Source: Bacillota bacterium (GTDB taxonomy: Bacteria; Bacillota; Sulfobacillia; Sulfobacillales; Sulfobacillaceae). Taken from it: a stretch of DNA of 41,541 nt. Location: positions 1 through 41,541 of the forward strand of contig JAJZBJ010000008.1 in the NCBI GenBank assembly GCA_021798975.1. The letters run 5' to 3'. Under the pieces are notes generated by a model. The model ran no database searches. It was not told the DNA's origin and was given only the letters and a program-made list of their open reading frames with translations. A program made the position numbers and the translations under genes. Positions 31,636 through 40,313 of this stretch are shown in pieces (the first letter of the stretch is position 1; each line of letters starts with the position of its first letter).

Positions 31636-33051
31636 ATGGGCATCAAAACACCCGGCCGCAGACGAACCCGCACGCGGTCGCCCCATCACCAGGCCTTTCA
31701 GCGCGATTTAACCTCTTCCACCCTAACACTCCTGACCATTGGCGGGATCATGGGCTCGGGCCTGTTTATGGCCAGCGGATTGGCTATCCGGCACGCCGGG
31801 CCGATCGTACTGGCCATGTACGCACTAGGCGCTCTGGTGATGGTGTTCGAAATCCGGGCACTCGCCGAAATGTCCGTGGCCACCCCGCATCCCGGTTCGT
31901 TTCTCGTCTACACCCGGCAAGTGCTGGGGCCCGGATGGACTTTCGTGGCCGGTTGGATTTTCTGGTTTTCCAGCGTGCTGACCATGTCTAGCGAGGTTAC
32001 GGCTGCCGCCCTGCTGTCGCGTCTGTGGTACCCGGGGGTTCCCCTGTGGCTCTGGTCGCTGGGCTACTCTGCCCTCATTATCGCTGTCAACTTCGTTAGT
32101 GTGCGGGGATTTGGCGCCATCGAAGGCGTGATGGCTGGAATAAAAACCCTGGCCGTGTTAGCCTTCGTGGCCTTTGGATTGCTGATGCTGTTTCACGTCC
32201 TGCCGGCCCGGCATGCCGTACCTCCTCTGGCCGCTCTGGGATCCGGCACGGGCGGATGGCTGCCGACCGGCTGGCACGGGGCGGCGCCGGCCATGATTCT
32301 GGTCTTGTTTTCTTTTGCCGGTACCGGGGTTATCGGCATGGCCGCCGCCGAGACCAAGAAGGTTCAAACCACCATACCGCAATCGGTGCGGGCGACCGTG
32401 GTGCTGGTGACGGTGATGTTTTTAGGTTCCATCTTCGTAATCCTGAATTTGGTGCCATGGACTGCCGAATCTGGTTCAGTCAGTCCCTTCATCCTGGCGC
32501 TCCGCCAAAGTCCAGTTCCCTACGTATCTACCATCATGAACCTGGTGCTGCTGTTCGCAGTTCTCTCGACCATGAACGCCGCGCTCTATTCCAATGTGCG
32601 GGTCTTGTACTCGCTAGCGCAACAGGGCGAGGCTCCCAAACTTCTCGGCCAGTTGAACCCGAAAGGGCTGCCCACACGGGCCATCTGGACCAGTGCCGCG
32701 CTTCTCGCCCTCACTATTGTGCTGGCCTACGTTCTGCCCAAGAAAGCCTATAGTTATTTGGTGACAGCGACCGGATTCCAGGCCATGTTCATTTGGCTGA
32801 TGGTGCTCTTGACAGAACGGTTTTACCGTCCCTACCTGCAGGAACATCATCCCGATAAGCTCACCTATAAGCTTTGGGGGTATCCCTTCACCAACTATTT
32901 CGTCATGGCGGTGGTATTGGCGGCTATGGCCCTTTCACCGTTTGCCCAGGGCGAACTGGTCGGCGCAATAGTGGGAGTGGGTGGCATCGCGGCCGCGCTC
33001 ATCGTCTGGTTCGTGGTCAGAAGTCGGCTGCCCTCCCAGCAGAGAACCTAG
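31636..33051 (+). CDS. APC-superfamily amino acid permease (AAT-like)
   Basis: This is a cytoplasmic-membrane amino acid transporter of the amino acid-polyamine-organocation superfamily. The 471-residue protein has twelve predicted helices. Helix 1 contains TIGGIMGSGLFMASG, the conserved substrate-binding break of this family. EIRALAEMSVATPHPGSFLVY and FSFAGTGVIGMAAAETKK match the AAT subgroup. The basic N-terminal stretch is cytoplasmic. The ATG at 31636 has AAGGAGG 8 nt upstream. Substrate is not resolved; relatives carry aromatic amino acids, GABA, proline or lysine. Confidence 0.9.
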   Translation: MGIKTPGRRRTRTRSPHHQAFQRDLTSSTLTLLTIGGIMGSGLFMASGLAIRHAGPIVLAMYALGALVMVFEIRALAEMSVATPHPGSFLVYTRQVLGPGWTFVAGWIFWFSSVLTMSSEVTAAALLSRLWYPGVPLWLWSLGYSALIIAVNFVSVRGFGAIEGVMAGIKTLAVLAFVAFGLLMLFHVLPARHAVPPLAALGSGTGGWLPTGWHGAAPAMILVLFSFAGTGVIGMAAAETKKVQTTIPQSVRATVVLVTVMFLGSIFVILNLVPWTAESGSVSPFILALRQSPVPYVSTIMNLVLLFAVLSTMNAALYSNVRVLYSLAQQGEAPKLLGQLNPKGLPTRAIWTSAALLALTIVLAYVLPKKAYSYLVTATGFQAMFIWLMVLLTERFYRPYLQEHHPDKLTYKLWGYPFTNYFVMAVVLAAMALSPFAQGELVGAIVGVGGIAAALIVWFVVRSRLPSQQRT

Positions 33052-34403
33052 GACGGGGCCAACTGCAACAGCGAGGCGACTTCTACATGGTCGGTGCGGG
33101 GAAACATGTCCACCGGCACCGCGTGTTGCAGCCGATAGCCCGCCTGGAAGGCCGCCACATCCCGGGCCCAGGTCTCGGGATTGCAACTGATATAAACAAT
33201 CTGGGGACTCTTAAGCTCCAGGAGTTGGTGCACCACCTGCGGATCCAAACCGGCGCGCGGCGGATCGACGATGACGGCCTCGGGCGGGGCCTGTTCGGCT
33301 TGGACCCACCGGCCGATGAGATCCTCGACGCGGCCCACGTCCATCTGGATATTGGACAGGGCGTTGGCGGTGAAATTTCGCTCGGCATCGGCCACGGCCG
33401 CCGGATTCGCCTCCAAAGCGCGAACCCTCCGAGCCCGCTTGGCCGCCAGCGACGCCAGCGTTCCCACACCCGAATACAAGTCCCAAACCTCCTCCGCGCC
33501 CGCCGGTAGAAAGTTCAGGGCCTCTCCGTACAACACTTCCACCTGCTGGGGATTGACCTGAAAGAACGAGGTAAACGACAGGTGGAATGTTAGCCCCAGA
33601 ATGGTGTCCGTAATGTGAGCATCGCCGGCGATGCGGCGCGTCTCGGGCCCCAAAATGCGATTGGTCTTGTCGCGATTGATATTGACCCCCACGCCGCGCA
33701 CCACGGGGTTCTGGGCCATAATCTCGGAAGCCACAGAGGCCAAATCGGGCGGGTTCCGCCTCACCACCAACAGCACGAGCGCAGCGCTTTCAGCGGACGA
33801 CCATCGGATGATGACGTGGCGGAGTGCGCCCTGTTCATTCATTTCGTCGTAGGGTTCCACCCTATATTGGTTAAGCACTCGCTGCACTCCCGCCAACACC
33901 TGGTTGATGCCGGCATCCTGAATATCGCACACCTCGGTTGGCACCAGTGCGTGCGTGCCGCGCCGATATAAGCCCAATACCAAATGGCCCGGCTCGCCGC
34001 CCACCGGGAACTGCCCTTTGTTGCGATACCCGAAGGGACTGGGTGCGGGGCGAATGGCATCCACCACCCGGCTGTCTACATGGGCAATCCGCTCCAATGC
34101 GTCACGAACGCGGGATTCTTTGTACCGCAGCTCGGAATCATAATGCCAATGCTGAAAGCTGCATCCCCCACACTCTGCGAAAATGGGGCAGCGCGGCTCA
34201 ATGCGCTCCGCCGAGGGGGCGGTGACAGACACAACGCGGGCTCGCACGAAGTTACGGCGCTCGTCGGTCACCTCCGCCGCCACCCGCTCGCCGGGCAATG
34301 CGCCCATTACGAACGCCAGACGTCCGTCGGGCATGCGCGCCACGCCGTCTCCAGCTTGTCCCATACGCTCCACCAACAATTCGGTTCGCTGCCCCACGCT
34401 CAA
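33048..34403 (-). CDS. rlmD: 23S rRNA m5U methyltransferase (RlmD/RlmCD family, TrmA-like)
   Basis: This SAM-dependent enzyme makes 5-methyluridine in 23S rRNA. The 451-residue protein has a TRAM domain at the N-terminus, iron-sulfur cysteines in RCPIFAECGGCSFQH with a later Cys (EVCDIQ), the SAM motif DLYSGVGTL, the DPPRAGLDP motif and the catalytic Cys in YISCNPETWARD. The TTG at 34403 has GGAGG 7 nt upstream and overlaps the ldcA stop (TTGA). In Firmicutes one member may serve both U747 and U1939, so RlmCD is equally apt. Its stop codon overlaps the permease stop in a CTAG. Confidence 0.9.
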   Translation of the reverse strand: MSVGQRTELLVERMGQAGDGVARMPDGRLAFVMGALPGERVAAEVTDERRNFVRARVVSVTAPSAERIEPRCPIFAECGGCSFQHWHYDSELRYKESRVRDALERIAHVDSRVVDAIRPAPSPFGYRNKGQFPVGGEPGHLVLGLYRRGTHALVPTEVCDIQDAGINQVLAGVQRVLNQYRVEPYDEMNEQGALRHVIIRWSSAESAALVLLVVRRNPPDLASVASEIMAQNPVVRGVGVNINRDKTNRILGPETRRIAGDAHITDTILGLTFHLSFTSFFQVNPQQVEVLYGEALNFLPAGAEEVWDLYSGVGTLASLAAKRARRVRALEANPAAVADAERNFTANALSNIQMDVGRVEDLIGRWVQAEQAPPEAVIVDPPRAGLDPQVVHQLLELKSPQIVYISCNPETWARDVAAFQAGYRLQHAVPVDMFPRTDHVEVASLLQLAPS

Positions 34404-35263
34404 TCCCGTACCTCCCCCACCCGCACACGCCCGTCTCTCTCGATCATTAGGGGCCAGCCGAGCGGAATCGTCCACATCGGTTCACGGTGGCCGGATTCCA
34501 TACCTGTCCACACCGGAATGCCATACCGTTCCCCGATAGGGCGCAACAAGTCTCGCACCACCGGTTGCAGATCGCGGTCCCCGATGACGGCTGGCCCAAA
34601 AACCAGGCCGCAGATCTTGCCCAAGATTCCGGCTAGATCCAACTGCTGCAGCATGCGATCGATGCGGTATGGCTCCTCGTTGACTTCCTCCAGATATAAG
34701 ACTGCGCCGTCCCATGCTGGTTGATACGGCGTGCCCGCCAGCGCGGACACCAATGCCAAATTTCCACCGTGCCAGGGAGCTCGGAGGGGTTTTGGGGGAG
34801 CGTGTCCGACCGCCTCCAGGGGCCGGTCGGAGATGGCGTCTTCGCCCCCCACCATGATCCGCCAGAACCGCTCGGAACTCTCAGCGTCGCGGCTCGTCAG
34901 CCCCAGGGGACCATGCAGACTCCACCACCCACGGCGGGCTGCCCAGTGATGCAAGGCCGTGACGTCGCTGAATCCCAGAATGGGCTTAGGGTGCAGAGCC
35001 GGTGCGGTGTCAAGCCAGGGAAGAATCCGCATGGCGCCATAGCCCCCGCGCAACGCCACCACCACATCCACCGCAGGATCTCGCAACGCATCGATCAGGT
35101 CTTGGGCACGGTCTTTGTCCAGTCCGGCCAAGTCCAAGTCGGCATGCCAGCGATCGCGCACATGCGCACCGGTGCTCACCGTAAAGCCGCGGGCGGCCAG
35201 GGCGTGCTCGACTTGGTCGAGTTCCTCCGCGCTGACCGCCCGGCTAGGGGCCACGAGACGCAT
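34400..35263 (-). CDS. LD-carboxypeptidase (peptidase family S66)
   Basis: S66 LD-carboxypeptidases trim the terminal D-alanine of murein tetrapeptides during cell wall recycling; MccF relatives cleave other substrates. The 287-residue protein has the Ser nucleophile in GFSDVTALHHW, the Glu in YLEEVNEEPYRIDR and the His in GHREPMW, which form the family triad. ALRGGYGAMRILPWLD is typical. The ATG at 35263 lies 13 nt after gatB, with GAGG upstream; a start at 35296 would overlap gatB and is less likely. Confidence 0.88.
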   Translation of the reverse strand: MRLVAPSRAVSAEELDQVEHALAARGFTVSTGAHVRDRWHADLDLAGLDKDRAQDLIDALRDPAVDVVVALRGGYGAMRILPWLDTAPALHPKPILGFSDVTALHHWAARRGWWSLHGPLGLTSRDAESSERFWRIMVGGEDAISDRPLEAVGHAPPKPLRAPWHGGNLALVSALAGTPYQPAWDGAVLYLEEVNEEPYRIDRMLQQLDLAGILGKICGLVFGPAVIGDRDLQPVVRDLLRPIGERYGIPVWTGMESGHREPMWTIPLGWPLMIERDGRVRVGEVRD

Positions 35264-35276
35264 GTGCGCCTCGGGG

Positions 35277-36752
35277 CTAATCCTGAGACGCCGCATAGTT
35301 CTTCTGAATGCTGTCCCGCAACAGTTGGTTGACCAGATCCGGTTTGGCCTGACCTCGGGTTTGCTTCATCACCTGGCCGACCATAAACGCCAGCGCCTTC
35401 TCCTTGCCGGACAAAAAGTCTTGGACAACTGCCGGGTTATCGTGCAGCACCTGATCCACAATGCTCTGGATGGCACCCGCATCGGTAATTTGGCTAAGAC
35501 CCTTGTCTTTGACCACCTGGGACGCGGTCTGCCCGGATTCGAACATGGCTTCCAACACCTCTTTGGCCATACGCCCAGACAACGTGCCGGCCTGGATGAG
35601 TCCCAACAGTTCCACTAGCCCTTCCGGGCGCACCCCGGAGTTCGCGAACGACTCGCCGCGGGCGTTAATCAGACGGGACAGGTCAGACAGCATCCAGTTT
35701 GTCACCAAGCGCTCATCCTGGAACAACGCTGTGGCCTCCCTCCAATACTCGTAGGCCTCACGGTCCAAAACCAGCACTTCCGCGTCCTTCTCAGGAATAC
35801 CCCGGCCCACCAGATCCGCCCGGATGGCGTCGGGCAAAGCGGGCAGCCCACGCTTCATATCCGCGATCCATTGAGGGTCCAGCACCAAAGGCGGCAAGTC
35901 TGGCTCGGGGAAGTAGCGATAGTCATTGGCCTCTTCTTTGCTGCGCTGGCTGTATGTCTTGCCGGTGGCATCGTCGAAGCCGCGCGTCTCTTTCACGATG
36001 CGCTCTCCGGCGGCCAAAAGTTCCGTTTGCCGGATTACTTCGTACTCGATGCCCCGCTGGACATTTCGGATGGAGTTGACGTTTTTAATCTCGACCCGGG
36101 GCAAATCCTCCAAACTCCCGGCAAACCCTTCGGGCCGCAGTGACACGTTGGCATCGCACCGCATCGATCCCTCTTCCATGCGGAGGTCGGAGACGTCCAA
36201 GTAACTTAGCACCGCGCGAAGCTCGGTCAAATACAAGCGAGCCTCCTCGGCCGAGCGCAAATCGGGCTCCGACACAATCTCAATCAACGGAACCCCGGCC
36301 CGGTTGAGGTCCACCAAGGAACCGGTCGCATCGCCCAAGCGCTGGCCCAAGTGATTGAGCTTTCCCGCATCCTCCTCAACGTGGACACGCCGCACCCCAA
36401 TTTTCTTGGCAGCGTCATCCGCCCCACGGATGGTCACCCATCCGTACTCGCCCAAGGGCTGATCATACTGGGAGATCTGATAGGCTTTGGGCAAATCGGG
36501 ATAGAAGTATTGTTTCCGGTCGAATTTTGACACCGCCCGAACCGTGCAGTTCAGTGCCAGGGCCGATCGAACCGCCAGACGAATAGCTTCCTGATTGATG
36601 ACTGGCAAGACGCCGGGCATGCCCAAGCAGACGGGACAGGTATGGGTGTTGGGATCCCCCCCGAAAGCGGCCGAACAACCGCAAAAGAGTTTAGTGGCCG
36701 TCTTCAGTTCGACATGAACTTCCAATCCGATAATGACTTGGTACTGGCTCAT
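35277..36752 (-). CDS. gatB: Asp/Glu-tRNA amidotransferase subunit B
   Basis: GatB binds misacylated Glu-tRNA(Gln) or Asp-tRNA(Asn) and activates the carboxyl with ATP in the GatCAB complex. The 491-residue protein begins with the conserved GLEVHVELKTATKLFCGC, followed by CPVCLGMPGVLPVIN and SKFDRKQYFYPDLPKAYQIS. The C-terminal GatB/YqeY domain is complete. The ATG at 36752 shares ATGA with the gatA stop. Presence of GatCAB suggests Gln-tRNA or Asn-tRNA made by the indirect route. Confidence 0.97.
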   Translation of the reverse strand: MSQYQVIIGLEVHVELKTATKLFCGCSAAFGGDPNTHTCPVCLGMPGVLPVINQEAIRLAVRSALALNCTVRAVSKFDRKQYFYPDLPKAYQISQYDQPLGEYGWVTIRGADDAAKKIGVRRVHVEEDAGKLNHLGQRLGDATGSLVDLNRAGVPLIEIVSEPDLRSAEEARLYLTELRAVLSYLDVSDLRMEEGSMRCDANVSLRPEGFAGSLEDLPRVEIKNVNSIRNVQRGIEYEVIRQTELLAAGERIVKETRGFDDATGKTYSQRSKEEANDYRYFPEPDLPPLVLDPQWIADMKRGLPALPDAIRADLVGRGIPEKDAEVLVLDREAYEYWREATALFQDERLVTNWMLSDLSRLINARGESFANSGVRPEGLVELLGLIQAGTLSGRMAKEVLEAMFESGQTASQVVKDKGLSQITDAGAIQSIVDQVLHDNPAVVQDFLSGKEKALAFMVGQVMKQTRGQAKPDLVNQLLRDSIQKNYAASQD

Positions 36753-38203
36753 GCTTCCACCCCCATCGGCCACACCATTGGCTCCATCTGCGGCTCAAGC
36801 GTTGCCGCCGCGTCAAACAGGGCTGTGTCAGCCAGTCCCGGCGCCAGCCACTGCAGTCCTACCGGCAGGCCATCCGCAACCCCGGCCGGCATCGAGAGGC
36901 CCGGTATACCCGCCAAATTGGCGGTGACGGTGTAGACGTCACCCAAGTACATCTTGATGGGATCGTCGTCGCGCTCACCGCGTCGAAATGCCACGTCGGG
37001 CGTGGTCGGTGTCACGATGAAGTCAACCTCCTGAAAAGCTTTGTCAAAGTCCTGGCGAATCAGGGTGCGGACTTTCTGCGCCGTCAGGTAATACGCGTCA
37101 TAGTATCCGGCCGAGAGGGCATGGGTTCCCAATAGAATGCGCCGCTTGACCTCCGCTCCGAACCCCTCGTCGCGGGTTTTCTCGTACATCGTGAGGAGGT
37201 CCCGCCCCTCGGCCCGCATCCCATACCGCACTCCGTCAAAGCGGGAGAGATTGGAGGATGCCTCCGCCGGGGCAATAAGATAGTAGGTTGCAATGGCATA
37301 GGACGTGTGCGGCAAAGAAATCTCGACCAACGCGTGGCCCATGCCGCGCAGACGTTCCAAGGCAGCTTCCGTCAGTCGCCGGACCCCCGCATCCATGCCC
37401 TCTCCAAAGTACTCGCGCGGCACACCGATACGCCAAGGGCCGCCGGACACGGTACGATCCCCGGCCGACGACAAGGCGGTGGAGTCGTGCCTGTCCGCTC
37501 CCTGGATGACGTGGTACAGGAGCCGTGCGTCCCGGATAGACCGAGCCATCGGCCCAATCTGGTCCAAACTGGAGGCAAACGCAATCAGTCCATAGCGAGA
37601 CACCCGGCCATAGGTTGGTTTCATGCCGACAATCCCGCAATACGAAGATGGCTGGCGAATGGATCCGCCCGTGTCGGAGCCTAGCGCCAAAGGCACCAGT
37701 TGGGCGGCCACTGCAGCGGCCGATCCTCCGCTCGAGCCGCCGGGCACCCGGCTAAGATCCCAGGGATTGCGGGTCTCAGCCAGCGCCGAGTGTTCCGTCG
37801 ACGACCCCATCGCGAACTCGTCTAGGTTAGTTTTGCCGATAATCACAGCACCCGCCTGCTTGAGCTTCACGACAACCGTCGCATCGTACGGAGAGACAAA
37901 CTCGCCCAAGATTTTGGATCCCGCGGTGGTGGGCATCCCCTGCGTGACAATATTATCCTTGACCGCGACCGGCACGCCAGACAGAGGCCGCTCCCGCCGC
38001 TCGGCGGCCGACCACTGGTCCTGGCGCCGCGCCTCGGCCACAGCTCCCGCCTCATCGACGTATAAGAAGGCCCCGACGCTCGCATCGACGGCGCGAATAC
38101 GGGCGAGATGCGACGTGACAATCTCTTCCGCGGAGACTGCTCCCTCACAAAACAGGTCATGCAAAGTGTGGGCCTCGTAGGTCCACAACGGTTTACTCGC
38201 CAT
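36749..38203 (-). CDS. gatA: Asp/Glu-tRNA amidotransferase subunit A
   Basis: GatA is the amidase subunit that releases ammonia from glutamine for GatB. The 484-residue protein has the Ser-cisSer-Lys triad in VAVKDNI (Lys), PGGSSGGSAAAVAA and GSDTGGSIRQPS. The ATG at 38203 gives MASKPLWTYEAHTL and lies 9-10 nt after GGAGGG; the long extension to 38389 reads through gatC and is shadow. It overlaps gatC by 11 nt. Confidence 0.97.
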   Translation of the reverse strand: MASKPLWTYEAHTLHDLFCEGAVSAEEIVTSHLARIRAVDASVGAFLYVDEAGAVAEARRQDQWSAAERRERPLSGVPVAVKDNIVTQGMPTTAGSKILGEFVSPYDATVVVKLKQAGAVIIGKTNLDEFAMGSSTEHSALAETRNPWDLSRVPGGSSGGSAAAVAAQLVPLALGSDTGGSIRQPSSYCGIVGMKPTYGRVSRYGLIAFASSLDQIGPMARSIRDARLLYHVIQGADRHDSTALSSAGDRTVSGGPWRIGVPREYFGEGMDAGVRRLTEAALERLRGMGHALVEISLPHTSYAIATYYLIAPAEASSNLSRFDGVRYGMRAEGRDLLTMYEKTRDEGFGAEVKRRILLGTHALSAGYYDAYYLTAQKVRTLIRQDFDKAFQEVDFIVTPTTPDVAFRRGERDDDPIKMYLGDVYTVTANLAGIPGLSMPAGVADGLPVGLQWLAPGLADTALFDAAATLEPQMEPMVWPMGVEA

Positions 38204-38498
38204 CGCTGCCGCCCTCCATGATGCGCGGCACCAAGAACATGTGCTGCGCAACTTTGGGTCCGTTCTTCGTGGCCTCGGCCACGGACAGCGAAGCCGCCTC
38301 GACATCCTCGCGCAACGGCGCCTGGTCATTAGCCGCATGCAAGGTGGGCTCCACACCATCCAGATCGAGACGTTGCAGTTGTGAAACATAGTCCAACACG
38401 CGGTTCAAGTCCTGTCGCAACGGTTGCAGCTCGTCCGCCGTGAGGCGCAACCGGGCCAACCGCGCGACGTGCAAAATCTCCCGATCGCTCAGTTCCAC
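38193..38498 (-). CDS. gatC: Asp/Glu-tRNA amidotransferase subunit C
   Basis: GatC is the small clamp that wraps GatA and GatB. The 101-residue protein has the N-terminal helix pattern HVARLARLRLTADEL, DLNRVLDYVSQLQRLDLDGV and the C-terminal VAQHMFLVPRIM segment. The GTG at 38498 has GGGGG 7 nt upstream. It is the first gene of gatC-gatA-gatB-ldcA-rlmD, behind the promoter at 38529-38537. Confidence 0.95.
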   Translation of the reverse strand: MELSDREILHVARLARLRLTADELQPLRQDLNRVLDYVSQLQRLDLDGVEPTLHAANDQAPLREDVEAASLSVAEATKNGPKVAQHMFLVPRIMEGGSDGE

Positions 38499-38528
38499 TC
38501 CATTACCCCCTACTTGTCCATAACTTGG

Positions 38529-38537
38529 ATTATAGCA
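38529..38537 (-). promoter_or_regulatory. Extended -10 promoter of the gatCAB operon
   Basis: The minus strand reads TGCTATAAT: a perfect -10 box with the TGn extension, 31 nt upstream of the gatC GTG. The -35 region (AATGAG at about 17 nt) is poor, as extended -10 promoters often are. The promoter lies between kdpD and gatC. Confidence 0.6.
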
Positions 38538-38552
38538 TGGGGGCGCCGCATC

Positions 38553-39701
38553 TCATTCGTTAGGCTCCTCGCCCAGCACCAAGATATCGATGCCGCTGCT
38601 AAGCCGCAGCACCTCGTTAATCACCGACCCGCCGAATTTCTCCTGCCAGCGCGACCGATGCGACTCGCCTAAAATGATTTCGGTTACATGATGCTCTTTG
38701 GCGTAGCGGACCAGCGCTTCGGGTACATTGGCCTCACGCAGTTCAACCACGTGTGCGCCCAGCTTCCGAGCCAGGGCCAGGTGGGACTGCAGACGATCCG
38801 CATCGGCCGGCTTCAGCCCGCCGGGTCCTCCCGGGGTTACCGTAACCACGGTCAGTTCGCCCTTCATGCGCCGCGCGCGGCGATAGCCGCGCCGGATAAG
38901 CCGCGAGCCATTCGGTGACGGTGTCAGGGCGACCAAAATGCGGTCGTGCGTCGCCCACGGCCCCACGATGTCATGGTCATCCATATAGTCTTCCAACCGG
39001 TCGTCGGTATCGTCCGCCACGGCCCGCAGCGCTAATTCGCGGAGCGCCGTGATGTTCCCCTTGCGGAAAAAGTTGTGGAGCGCATTGACGACTGTTTCGC
39101 GGGGATAGATTTTACCTTCTTTTAGGCGTTCGATGAGTGCATCCGGAGTTAGGTCGATGAGGCGAATCTCGTCCGCCTCTCCTAAGACGGAGTCGGGTAT
39201 CGTCTCCCGGACCCGCACCCCTGTCACCTGCCGTACCGTATCGTTCAACGATTCCAGGTGCTGGATATTGAGGGTCGACCACACGTTAATCCCGACCGCG
39301 AGGATATCGTTGACATCTTCATAGCGTTTGCCGTGCCGGGAGTCATCCGCGTTGGTGTGGGCCAGTTCGTCCACCAGCACGAGATCGGGCTCGCGCGCCG
39401 CAATGGCGTCGACGTCAAGCTCCCCGACCTCCATCCCCTTGTACATGGCCCGACGCAAAGGGATCATTTCGAGATCCCCGATCATGCGCTCGGTCTCCTC
39501 GCGACCGTGAGTATCGAGACACCCGACCACCACGTCGAGGCCGCTGGCCTTAGCGGCATGCGCGTCGCTCAGCATGGCGTACGTTTTTCCTACCCCGGGC
39601 GCCGCCCCAATATAGATGCGGTGCTTGCCGCGACTCATCCGTTTGATGTCTTCCAGAATCTGTTCGGGGGTCCGGCGCTTGAATGTGTTGGGCACTCCCA
39701 T
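38553..39701 (-). CDS. kdpD: Short KdpD: sensor N-terminal plus universal stress domain, no kinase
   Basis: KdpD normally senses K+ limitation and turgor and controls kdp genes by phosphorylating KdpE. This 382-residue version has only the KdpD cytoplasmic domain (Walker A GAAPGVGKTYAM at about residues 32-43; VDELAHTN; INVWSTLNIQHLESLND) and a UspA-like domain (about residues 250-378; GESHRSRWQEKFGGSV). It lacks the four membrane helices and the histidine kinase of the full protein. Such short forms are known in some other bacteria. The ATG at 39701 has a weak AAGG site. Confidence 0.88.
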   Translation of the reverse strand: MGVPNTFKRRTPEQILEDIKRMSRGKHRIYIGAAPGVGKTYAMLSDAHAAKASGLDVVVGCLDTHGREETERMIGDLEMIPLRRAMYKGMEVGELDVDAIAAREPDLVLVDELAHTNADDSRHGKRYEDVNDILAVGINVWSTLNIQHLESLNDTVRQVTGVRVRETIPDSVLGEADEIRLIDLTPDALIERLKEGKIYPRETVVNALHNFFRKGNITALRELALRAVADDTDDRLEDYMDDHDIVGPWATHDRILVALTPSPNGSRLIRRGYRRARRMKGELTVVTVTPGGPGGLKPADADRLQSHLALARKLGAHVVELREANVPEALVRYAKEHHVTEIILGESHRSRWQEKFGGSVINEVLRLSSGIDILVLGEEPNE

Positions 39702-39762
39702 CCAACCTTTCCGTGCTGACTTCTGGATTCAGCCTACTTCAAATCTTGCCCCGCGCCAATCC

Positions 39763-40236
39763 TCACAGGCCCGTTTTAGCCCACGGGCCGCGTACCGGCA
39801 TGGGCCTCGATGGCGCCCGGATGACCAGTACCGAGGCATCTGTCTTACGCAGAACCTCCGCGCCGACCCCGCCCCCGACCCACCGTCGAAAACCCCGCGG
39901 TGGGCGTCCGCCCAGTACAATCATCGGGCACCGCAACACCTCCGCTGCCGCGACAATCACGTCGCTCACGGAGATGCCCGACTCGTGGAGGAACCGCACC
40001 CGGTCCCCTAATCCGTCGAAGACATCGTATTCCAGCCGGGCCTTGATCGCGTGCGCGATCTCCCGGTCATAGTCGGACGACCAGCGCGGACCCGCGAACC
40101 GCGGCGACGCCGCCAGCACGGTGACATAGAGTACCGTCACCTCGACGGTGGGATCCGCGAGGAGCTTGCGCCGCACCCACTGACTGGCTGCCTCGGCATG
40201 GCCACGGTCATCCCAGGCCAACAGAATGCGCTGCAC
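39763..40236 (-). CDS. Universal stress protein (UspA family)
   Basis: UspA-fold proteins bind nucleotides and help with stress survival. The 157-residue protein begins with ILLAWDDRGHAEAA, has VLYVTVLA after the first strand and the nucleotide-binding region IVLGGRPPRGFRRWVGG followed by VLVIRAP. The GTG at 40236 has GGGGGG 7 nt upstream; the longer frame to 40389 passes through a hairpin and is shadow. Sitting between kdpC and the short kdpD, it is probably part of the potassium response. Confidence 0.85.
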   Translation of the reverse strand: MQRILLAWDDRGHAEAASQWVRRKLLADPTVEVTVLYVTVLAASPRFAGPRWSSDYDREIAHAIKARLEYDVFDGLGDRVRFLHESGISVSDVIVAAAEVLRCPMIVLGGRPPRGFRRWVGGGVGAEVLRKTDASVLVIRAPSRPMPVRGPWAKTGL

Positions 40237-40258
40237 GTCATCACCCCCCTCCAATGCA

Positions 40259-40290
40259 GGAAGCGCCGGTGCGAGACACCCGGCGCTTCC
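40259..40290. repeat. Perfect 11-bp inverted repeat between kdpC and usp
   Basis: GGAAGCGCCGG (40259-40269) and CCGGCGCTTCC (40280-40290) form a stable hairpin with a 10-nt loop. No T-run follows on the minus strand (TGCATTGG), so it may be a processing or partial-termination site that lowers usp-kdpD expression relative to kdpBC, or protect the kdpC mRNA end. Confidence 0.55.
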
Positions 40291-40313
40291 TCTCTCGATT
40301 GTTCTTGACTGAG

